Below, in pieces: positions 51,781 to 60,000 of a stretch of 60,000 bases of DNA. This DNA comes from Chrysomallon squamiferum. Its lineage: Eukaryota; Mollusca; Gastropoda; Neomphalida; Peltospiridae. A program made the position numbers and the translations under genes. A model generated the notes under the pieces. That model saw only the letters and a program-made list of their open reading frames with translations, ran no database searches and had not been told where the DNA came from. The stretch spans positions 2,879,386 through 2,939,385 of the forward strand of contig CM022671.1 in the NCBI GenBank assembly GCA_012295275.1, read 5' to 3'. The stretch's first letter is position 1, and each line of letters opens with the position of its first letter.

Positions 51781-52458
51781 CTGCACCCAGTATTGTAAAT
51801 ACGTAATGCAGCACTGGGCAAAGTGTATATAATGATCCTTTCAACAGATTTTGGTGTCGATGAAATCAAACCAAACTCATTAACAGTAAATAATATTAAG
51901 CCATCCATGAATATGAAATGAAAAAAAACAACAACAACAACAACAATAGTAACTAATTAACTACCTAAATAAATAAAGAAAGAAAAAAACAACAACAACA
52001 ACAGCAAAAATCATGTTTTATTTCTACCAATAGCATCTTTTATTGGTTACACAAATTTAAACTGTAATCAATTATACATAATTATTAGTAGACAAAAATG
52101 TTTAAAAGGCATTGCCTATCAGCTATTACCTTGATAAAACAAAATATTTATTAATATTATTTCAAGTCGACTGATAATATATTCATATATGTGTGGAAAA
52201 AATAAGTCAAATGTCTAGAATGTTAGAGGAACAATTCTGTGTAGTAATAGTTTGGTGTCTACTTTTGATGAAAGAACTTTCGGCATAAATTACAAAATCA
52301 TTGTTGTTGATTTTGGGTTTTTTTTCCATGTGGTTAGCTTAGAATAGTTCAAAAACGACATGATAAATTGTGTTGTTGTTATTCTTTTAAATCACATAAT
52401 GCAAATTTGTCCAATCCAAGGATCTAATTGTTTACAAAATCAAGATAAAACTACAATG

Positions 52459-52461
<3 letters not shown>
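51781..52461. other. AT-rich spacer with CAA repeats
   Basis: (AAC)n near 51930 and 51985. Part of 51880-51905 (CATTAACAGTAAATAATATTAAGCC) also occurs at 42500-42526. No gene seen. Confidence 0.5.

Positions 52462-52539
<78 letters not shown>
52462..52539 (+). repeat. (GA)n microsatellite, start of unit 5
   Basis: Pure GA tract in front of the GACTGTGACACAATGTCAC palindrome (52610) of unit 5. Confidence 0.95.
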
Positions 52540-52542
<3 letters not shown>

Positions 52543-52866
52543 ATAACGAAAACATAATGGTAATAAACAGAAGACAAAGGATAAGTGTTGTGAAGATTTG
52601 TGGTAACTTGACTGTGACACAATGTCACAAAACGAATAAGTGTCTTAGTACATAAGCAATAAAGTGGCATCCGTAAAATAAATAAAGAACTAAAAACAAC
52701 CCATTAATCAAAATCAAAAGCCAAAGATAAAAAATAATGAATTTTTTTACCATGTGTTTACATAATTTACATTTCAACTGCTATTTGAATACATCAACAA
52801 CAACAACAACAACAAAAATAAATAAATAAATTTCGAGGAAAAGAAATACTCTCCGGTTGATAATAG

Positions 52867-53007
52867 TATATAAATTTGTCGTTATATGTGGTTCGCTTAC
52901 TTATAACAAAATGCCTGACCTAAATGTGTGAATTCGCTGTTTGGTTTTACTGTGTCAAAACGGGCTTAGTCACGAGCAAGGTAGCATATCCGAAATATTA
53001 GGTAAGT
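52867..53007 (+). promoter_or_regulatory. Orphan promoter unit 5
   Basis: TATATAAA at 52867-52874. Initiator position A at 52899 is CTTACTTA (32 nt spacing kept). The leader of ~103 nt ends TATTAG|GTAAGT (GT at 53002). The upstream hairpin is lost. No FN3 exon downstream. Confidence 0.4.
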
Positions 53008-53969
53008 AGATCTACGTGAATTTGAATGTTTTTATTACTGCTATGGTTGATGCTGCTGTTTTTGTATTGTTAATGTTATTTCAAACGTTGCTTTTGGTGA
53101 TGATAATGAAAATGCTACTGATATTATTATTATTATTATTAACTGCTTATTGTTTAAAACGGTCATTTGTTTTAATAAGTGAGAAATTTAGTTATCTAAC
53201 GTCTTAAGCTGATTCGCTATTTTTAATTTGATATAATACATGGCTGTCTAATTTACTGAACACATAAATGCAGTTAAGTAATGAAAATACTTTATTCACT
53301 TTAAGACTCAAAGAGAAAACAAAACTTAAAATCAAAATCAGTTGTTTCACAAATATTATGTAATGAGGCTACCTCTCACTGATTTTATTTATCCATTCTT
53401 CGTTATTCACAACAAGAACAATTTTGTATGATTATCTATGTCTGTAGTAAATCCAATCTGAAATGTAGAATAGGTTTGTAACTTTATTTGTGTAAAATAT
53501 TCTCTGCATTTGTCGACCAGAAGTAGTTTTGTAGCTAGAGGAAAATCATCTGGCGCTTTCGACTGTAAACAAATAATTATCGCCAGATCACGTGATCAAA
53601 TACTTCTATTTGGTTGAACGTTTATTTTTATTCTACTGCAGTGGAATAAATGTGTGTAATTATACCTGTATAAAATTAATTAATTACAACTTTAGGTATT
53701 TTAGATTTTTAAATCAACCTGATATCCTGTAAATTTTATAATTTATCTTGCTTTTTAAACAAGATATAAAGATTTAATGAACTTCTATCACAGTATTTGT
53801 TTCAGGAAAGCCTGAAGCAATGGACTGAAATTAAATGAATTTCTGGGATGTAAAACTGCCATTATTCCCTATTTTTCAAGATATCTTCATGTTATTGGAT
53901 CATTAAACTGGTGTTTTCATAGTCCTTAATCATTTTAATTTGGGAATATTCTTCTTCTTCTTCTTCTTC

Positions 53970-54002
<33 letters not shown>

Positions 54003-54164
54003 GTGTTATTTATTTCTTTATTTATTATTTATTTGTGTATGTGTGTGTGCGTGTGTTTTCTGTGTGTGCATTTGTGTTGTTTTGTTGTGTTTTGTTGTTG
54101 TTGGGTTTTTTTTGGTTCTTTTGGGAGGTGGATTTTGGTCAGGTTCACATTTTATATAACTGAA
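53008..54164. repeat. Unit 5 remainder and copy of duplication 2-type DNA
   Basis: 53130-53300 follows the unit pattern (TTAACTGCTTATTGTTTAAAAC). 53460-53940 pairs with 4730-5200 and 7040-7500 (CTTCAGTGG/CTGCAGTGGAATAAATG, GGTATTTTAG). A (TTC)n-(TTA)n run and a GT-rich stretch lie at 53950-54120. No gene. Confidence 0.6.
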
Positions 54165-54330
54165 TAAAGCAGCCGCATTTCAGGCCGTGTGAATTGTATT
54201 TGGTAAGGAAGTCCGCATTCAGTAGTGCTTCTATTATCTCACTCAATCACAGAACTAAACAAGAACAACCAAAATGTCAAACATTTATGTGGCATGTTGG
54301 AATGAAATGGTGTTGAAAACATCATGCAAT
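54165..54330 (+). pseudogene. MULE-like transposase relic, copy 3
   Basis: Frame reads AAAFQAV*IVFGKEVRIQ*CF then YYLTQSQN, i.e. the DFE-downstream block with C(F/Y)..TQS, with two in-frame stops. Closest to copy 2 (shared GGTAAGGAAGTCCGCATTC). It is directly followed by the palindrome-rich element at 54390. Confidence 0.5.
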
Positions 54331-54389
54331 CTCTACAAAGAATTGCTATGTCAAAAGCTAATGATTTGGTAGGTTATTTTGATTCGACT

Positions 54390-54775
54390 TATATGAATGA
54401 ACACTACAGGAAATTATTTAGAAACGGCTGTAACATCACAAGTAACTAAACAGTTTCAAATAGACGTCTGGTGTGCACTGGAGGCAACTCTCAGTGAGTG
54501 GGAAGGCTGGAGGCAACTCTCAGTGAGTGGGAATGATGTAACAACACGTTTTTTTCACTTATCACGGTGACTAGTCGGACTGGTATTAATACCTTAAAGT
54601 TGGCTCGTCCCGTGTAAGGGGTAACAGACTATAAAAGCGTCACGTGACAAAGTGTTAATGATCTGAGACAGTTTAAACTACTAAAAGACTAGTTTGTATC
54701 CACTAGAGAATAATAACGCAAACAAGAATTGAATACAGGTAATTGTTTTATGTATCACATAAATTAACCATCAAT
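54390..54775 (+). repeat. Palindrome-rich element R, copy 2
   Basis: Collinear with 44206-44570. TATAAAAG at 54630-54637 and GTCACGTGAC at 54639-54648 are kept. It has an internal duplication of GGCAACTCTCAGTGAGTGGGA (54483 and 54512) absent from copy 1, and ends with AATACAG|GTAATT, donor-like, where copy 1 has AATACGGGTAATT. Confidence 0.65.
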
Positions 54776-55534
54776 GGCAAAAAAATATAATTTAATCGTA
54801 AGATTTTCACGATATAATGCAAATGGAAATAACGTTGATATATCCTATTCTGATTAAGCCCACTTGGTAATGTTAACTTTCTAACTAATCTTTTAGTTAT
54901 TAAAATAAGTTTGTTATTTAGTTTTCAAGCGTAAATACCACACAACAACGAACAGAAATATATTTGCCTATCTTGTACCAACCAGCAAGTATGTTACATA
55001 AAAGACATTTAAACATAATTACCAAACCCTGAATGATCCTTTGTCTTGAGTACACGTCCCTCAAACAACGTGACGCAAGACCGCGCACTGATCAAAGGAC
55101 CGTCGTCAAAACGTGCTCAGAAATATAAAGTCCTGAACTGATGAAACACCTCAGCAGCCTTTCTGAAATTTCTTTCTACTTTAAATGCCTATTCTAAGTT
55201 AGTTAATCCCAGTGTTTATCTTTTTTATAATTAGGGAACTTCCCCTAATTATATAATATAGGTTCTAAACGTCTGCAGATTCTGCTATTTAGTTTTTGTG
55301 TAGTTATCACCATATTCCGACATTAATTAGTTAAACATTGAAGAACCGCAAAAATATGAATTTGTAAATATGATTATACATTAAAGCTTAATAAATATTA
55401 CTAAATAAATATAACTGAATATGGGTGCGATTACTCAGAATTCTCAGATCATTGTACAAGTAAGAAGTTTATTCCATCGCTGTCACATCTCTAGCATCTT
55501 CATTAGAAACACAGGAATAGGAATAGGAAAAAAA
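54776..55534. other. Single-copy spacer
   Basis: Moderately AT-rich. A GC-richer stretch at ~55065-55125 (GCAAGACCGCGCACTG) has no copy elsewhere here. No frame of note. Confidence 0.45.
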
Positions 55535-55621
55535 TTAACGTGCTAATCAGAGCAAGCTGTTGTGAAGCACGTCTGCGACGGGCACGCTTTCTGACAGGTC
55601 AGCGGGCGTGTCCGTCGCAGA
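55535..55621 (+). mobile_element. Hairpin element, copy f (reference copy, 87 nt)
   Basis: From TTAACGTGCTAATCAGAGC to GTCCGTCGCAGA. Arms TCTGCGACGGGCACGC (55572-55587) and GCGTGTCCGTCGCAGA (55606-55621) pair over 16 bp with one mismatch. Between them CTGACAGGTCAG forms an inner stem. GC-rich in an AT-rich region and found in both orientations, so it is probably a small non-autonomous element. Confidence 0.6.
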
Positions 55622-57100
55622 ATAAGAAACACATTGGCTGCACAATTCAAATAGCATTTCTGTTTGTCCATGTGATTCTGACCATTTTACAATTGGCTTT
55701 TGCAACATAATTATAATTTTATCAACGCTGGATTACAAAACGAGAACTATTGCTACTGTTATAATTAGTGATACAGGGCCTTCTACAGCTTTCACTAGCG
55801 TTTATTAACACAACTTGTACAAATAGCTACTAGCACTCAAACTACTACTGCTACTACTAGTACTACTTGTACTACTACTGCTGCTACTGATAGTAATGTC
55901 ATCACTACTTCCTTTATGTTTATTATATCATCAGATGGATGATTTAGAAATCTGAAAATGTTCTGAAGCAGACAACAGATATAATCGCGGGTCTGAATGT
56001 TTCAGTACTAATTTCTGTTATATATAATATAGCAAACAATATTATATTATAGCAACAAAATAATTAAAAAAATAAAAAATGTTTCGTTTAAATTTTGTTT
56101 ATCCATTAAGACAGTGATCAACGTCATGATTTAAATTTGCTTGATGTTACTTTTTATCATGATAGCACAATTTTATTCTTATAGAAGTAAAACGAAATAC
56201 ATGCAAATTTAAATTTCTTAATGCTCTGCAACATAATAGTAATATGTCTCTTGGAATTACTGAATAATTCATGCTATAAACACTTCCTCACGTTCCTTTG
56301 ATAGAGGATCAGTACAGTCAAATATAGAAATGAAATCATCGCTTAATTAACAGTACGTGTTATTACAAGATTTAATCGCTAAGAAATATCATCCGATGTT
56401 CCTTATCCGATAGGGGTAAAATGATAACATGCACTAAAAATTACTTCAGAGATTTTAATTTGTTTATTGATAAGTTTAGAAAATAATTTCCTAACTTTAA
56501 TCCTGTAATGAATACTTTTAATTTGTTTCAGTTCCATATACAAAATATTCAATTTACCTAACCATTTTATAGTTAAAAAATGATATAGGCATTTACGAGA
56601 TCAAACTGTGATCTAAGATTGATTTATTCAAACCTGTGATAAAACAAAAAATGTTTTTCTGTCTTACAGAATATACACATAAAACATCTCTGATTTTTTG
56701 ATAATATCTGTTACATGCCAATTGTTTAACTTTTCTCTTATATGATTATATATACAAAATAAATTAAATATTTAATAATCTTCAAGTATCGTAAACAAGT
56801 ATCCACCTTTATTTTTAATTATTATTTTCTGTTAAATAAATAATTATTCACAAACCTTTATATAAAAATATAATCTCAGCTCAAAGGTCCGATAATAAAT
56901 TATACATTGACTCAGAAAATATTAAACATTTAGTTCTGAAGTTGATGCCAAATTCACATTCAAGTCTTGTATAATTATTATTTATTAGATTATATCCGAA
57001 CTGATTGCATGGTCTCCTTTTCAAGCTGACAAGAGAAGTGTTAGAAAAGGTTAATCCCTTCATCGCTTGAACACTGGTATTTCTACGGTTCCATACCATT
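55622..57100. repeat. Duplicated non-coding DNA
   Basis: 55640-56000 matches 10.1-10.5 and 43.2-43.55 kb; 55930-56315 matches 23.3-23.75 and 39.66-40.16 kb; 56480-57095 matches 40.35-40.97 kb. No gene seen. Confidence 0.6.
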
Positions 57101-57365
57101 AGTCAGACCACAACCAGACCCTCACCAGGCCTCCATTAGTCAGAACCCCATTTGTCAGATACCCATATAATCTCTAGCCCATTACCTATGTGAATAATGG
57201 GCCTGGCCCAACTAAAACAACAGAACTGTAAGTCCGCATAACATAACGCATAATTTAATAATTTACATTGTCCAGCACTATAAACTCGCATAAGCTCGTG
57301 ATGGCTGAGGCGGTTGTCGATCGCTTGCGGCACCGAAGTTGAGCTCAGCGAGCTTTGCGTTCTCT
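57101..57365 (-). other. GC-richer island with a short minus-strand frame
   Basis: Contrast in base use is plain (GAGGCGGTTGTCGATCGCTTGCGGCACCG region). On the minus strand one frame reads KIEKAENAKLAELNFGAA and continues to a TAG. A direct repeat CCATTAGTCAGA occurs at 57106 and 57133. Not recognised. It may be an inserted processed fragment or a piece of a mobile element. Confidence 0.3.
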
Positions 57366-58010
57366 GCCTTCTCGATCTTCTTGAATGGATATAAAGTTTA
57401 ATAAGCGAGGTATTTTGTCATCTAACTTACGTCTATGTTTGTCATTTATAAAATCTTTTAGAATTATAAAGTAAAATCTGTGACAGGTATAATTTGTAAG
57501 AAACGAGAAAGAAGACTGGCGATCCCTCTGGTTGCTATCTACTGAAACTTCAGTGATCAAATTATCTGGATGAAATAAAATGTAGAAATAATTATAAGCC
57601 TTTCTTTTATTTATTTATTGCCGGTAGACATACAATATACAACAATGTGGGACCATACCATTTTTTATCTGGGTATCGGACAGAGGATTAAGTGTGCACC
57701 AAATTTTGATCTGTGTTGTTATAAACTGTACGACAAAAAAGCATCTGACTGATGGGAGGTAATCTCTGCTACTCTTTAGACGGGACGACCCAAATTTTAG
57801 GTATTAATACCACTCAGACTATTATTATTATTCTTATTATTATTATTAATACTATTATTATTATTAATTGCTTAGTCGCTAAAATGGTTATTAAGTTTAA
57901 TAAGCGAGATATTTTGTCATCTAACTAACGTCTATGTTTGTCATTATAAAATCTTACAGAATTATAAAGTATAATCAGTGACAGGCGTGTAGTGTAAGAA
58001 ACACCAGACA
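57366..58010. repeat. Local duplication and inverted fragment of element R
   Basis: AAGTTTAATAAGCGAG...GTCTATGTTTGTCATT occurs at ~57392 and ~57891. GACGGGACGACCC...GGTATTAATACC at 57779-57821 is the reverse complement of part of element R. A related copy of the first block lies at ~41050. No gene. Confidence 0.55.
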
Positions 58011-58260
58011 AAGGAAAAGTGTTGTAAAGATTTGTATAAATATATCCTGGTTGTAAACGTCCATCTCTGTGATATATAATTGTGACAATGTGACAAGTCG
58101 AACAGGTGCCTTAGTACACATACAATAACGTGGCGTTCTTAAAATAATAATAACAATAATAATAATAATTATAAATAAATAAATAATACATAAGTAAATG
58201 AAAACCACCTACTACTAATTAAAATCCCAACCGAAGGAAAGAAAAACTAGAAAGTTTTAT

Positions 58261-58430
58261 GGCATGTGATCAGGCACGTGTTCAAATTTACATATATATA
58301 TGATCACATGCTGTAAATTTCCACTGCTATTTGAATACATCGAGTAAATACATTTCGAGAAAAAGAAATACTATCCGGTTGAGAACAGTATGTGAATTTG
58401 TTGTTGTCTGTGGTTTGCTCAGTTATAACA
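58261..58430 (+). promoter_or_regulatory. Degraded promoter unit 6, upstream of FN3 copy E
   Basis: Hairpin arms near 58261 and 58300-58312. The TATA position reads TATGTGAA. Initiator CTCAGTT has A at 58421. The leader loses the CAAACCGGGCTTAG core and donor after GATTTCGCTG. So copy E has only a damaged version of the promoter unit. Confidence 0.45.
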
Positions 58431-58539
58431 AAACACCCGACCTGTATGTGTGATTTCGCTGTTTGTTGCTTTATTTCTACTGTTAATGTTTTTTCAGCCA
58501 ATGCTATTGCTGATGATAATGAAAATGTTAACAGATTCT

Positions 58540-58663
58540 CCATCACCCTGACCCTTCCAAATAATACTTGAAATAAAAGTCGAAGAATTTTTTAATTCTA
58601 TTACAGTGAATATTTTACCTATTCTGGCGCTAATCACAACAAAAAGTAATAACATAAAATAAA

Positions 58664-58704
<41 letters not shown>

Positions 58705-59208
58705 AAATTAAAATATTGAAAATAAATAAATAAATAAACTGACAAAAGAAATTAGTATTATGGATTAACAGAAGCCATAATAAAGTAAAAGAATTTATAA
58801 GTTTATAGACATTTTCTTTTTCTTTCGTTCTTTCAACTATAATGCCTTAGGAACAGCAATCCACTGCAACAAAACAGAACATATTATTATAACCAACATG
58901 AGATATAGTTTTTCTTGCATACTATAAAGATCTCTCAGTTTGTCCTTCATTTCTTTTGTTTTTCTACCCATAAATATCACGAGTATGCATCCGAAAAGTT
59001 GGAGTATTATGCAATGCTTTAATTTTAAACTGGTGTTTTCTATTTGCTTAATGTGTACCCATTTGTTTGATTATGTGACATCATAATTGCTTAAATTTGA
59101 TCATTGAATAAACATGCATTTTTTAAACACTCTTTTCTTCTTTTTTAAATAAAAGAAATAATTTTGTGGGTTTTTTTTAAAAATTTAAATTTAATTTTTT
59201 TTTTATAG
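58540..59208. repeat. Intron-type DNA shared by copies C, D and E
   Basis: TTACAGTGAATATTTTACCTATT, then ATGCCTTAGGAACAGCAATCC and GTGTACCCATTTGTTTGATT also stand before C (24.2-24.7 kb) and D (33.0-33.5 kb). (AAAT)n at ~58665-58740. This shows C, D and E descend from one longer duplicated segment that does not include gene A's upstream DNA. Confidence 0.7.
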
Positions 59209-60000
59209 GTTATTAATATTACTGAAGAAAAGATCAATTAGTAATCATGAATGTGGCTAAATATGTGGTATCTGCTGGATACAATTCCTTGTTCAGTCAG
59301 AAGAGTGATCCTGTTGTAACAAAATCAACTGACTCGAGACAACCAGGAAAGCCAGTGGTTGAAGATATTGGCTGTGACTATATATCTATCAGCTGGGATA
59401 AACCACAACACAATGATGTCAGTTATTATGAAATCAAAATGAAACGTGTTTCTGAGACAGCATGGTCGAAAATTCCACTCACTACAGATGACAACTCTGC
59501 TTGTAAGTCAATAACTGGTCTTACAAAGGACACTGCATATGAGTTCAAAGTTCGAGCAGTCTATGAGGAAGAGGAAGGTCCCTTTAGTGAGAAGAGTGAT
59601 CCTGTTGTAACAAAACCAATGGCTATGAAATCAGCTGACCCAAGACAAACAGGAAAACCAGTGGTTCAAGATGTTGGCTGTGATTTTATATCTATCAGAT
59701 GGGAAAACCACAAGACAATGATGTCAGTTATTATGAAATCAAAATGAAACGTGTTTCTGAGACAGCATGGTCGAAAATTCCACTCACTACAGATGACAAC
59801 TCTGCTTGTAAGTCAATAACTGGTCTTACAAAGGACACTGCATATGAGTTCAAAGTTCGAGCAGTCTATGAGGAAGAGGAAGGTCCCTTTAGTGAGAAGA
59901 GTGATCCTGTTGTAACAAAACCAATGGCTATGAAATCAGTTGACCCAAGACAAACAGGAAAACCAGTGGTTCAAGATGTTGGCTGTGATTTTATATCTAT
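59209..60000 (+). pseudogene. FN3 exon copy E, 1-bp deletion, cut by window end
   Basis: Acceptor TTTTTATAG ends at 59208. The FN3 frame is closed by stops until ATG 59247, from which one FN3 unit is open. The linkers start at 59331, 59637 and 59942, i.e. 306 then 305 bp: a T is missing in GGGA(T)AAACC near 59702, shifting the second unit out of frame. The two units share VSETAWSKIPLTTDDNSACKS and AVYEEEEGP, so they are a young pair. Without the deletion this would look like a gene A-type array. The downstream exons, if any, are outside the window. It could be a live gene if the deletion is an assembly error. Confidence 0.6.

Overview
The window reads as nuclear DNA of an animal, probably an invertebrate. 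It is very AT-rich, is filled with (GA)n, (TTA)n and (AAT)n microsatellites and decayed repeats, and its few genes are split by spliceosomal introns with GT-AG borders and matched phases. The FN3-plus-GTPase protein type, the repeat style and the low gene density suggest a mollusc. That assignment is inference. No operon, bacterial, CRISPR or phage feature was seen.

The main content is a local family of genes for fibronectin type III (FN3) proteins fused to a P-loop GTPase domain of AIG1/GIMAP/septin-like type. Gene A (10,986-16,273, +) has a long exon of FN3 repeats with an exact 306-bp period, a second FN3 exon, a P-loop exon and a terminal exon with the rest of the G domain, a Cys/His-rich module and a charged tail. 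Gene B (24,771-29,801, +) has the same exon order and phases but only one FN3 in its long-exon equivalent. It has a TATA/Inr-like promoter and a 5' leader exon about 2 kb upstream. Copy D (33,573-34,952) is a frameshifted FN3 exon with no GTPase exons after it. Copy E (59,209 to the window end) is another FN3 exon copy with a 1-bp deletion, cut by the window edge.

A minus-strand gene fragment with two exons (20,111-20,605) encodes the Cys-rich C-terminus of an unrecognised protein.

The rest is a mosaic of duplications. A ~1.5-1.7 kb tandem pair lies at ~100-3,240 and a 2.33 kb tandem pair at 3,598-~8,240. A unit of (GA)n, palindrome, (AAT)n, hairpin, TATA, leader exon and GTGAGT donor recurs at ~22.3, 37.5, 38.6, 46.4, 52.5 and 58.0 kb, with a part at 32.6 kb. 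Only some of these units precede FN3 exons, so the others look like orphan promoters. Mobile-element debris includes three relics of a MULE-like transposase (8.3, 32.0, 54.2 kb), a Tigger/pogo-like fragment (51.2 kb), an 87-nt hairpin element with several copies, and a palindrome-rich element at 44.2 and 54.4 kb.

Likely role (inference): intracellular FN3-scaffolded GTPases of the kind that expand in invertebrate and fish genomes, here evolving by unequal exchange of FN3 units, exon loss and duplication of promoter units. The 5' end of gene A is not resolved.
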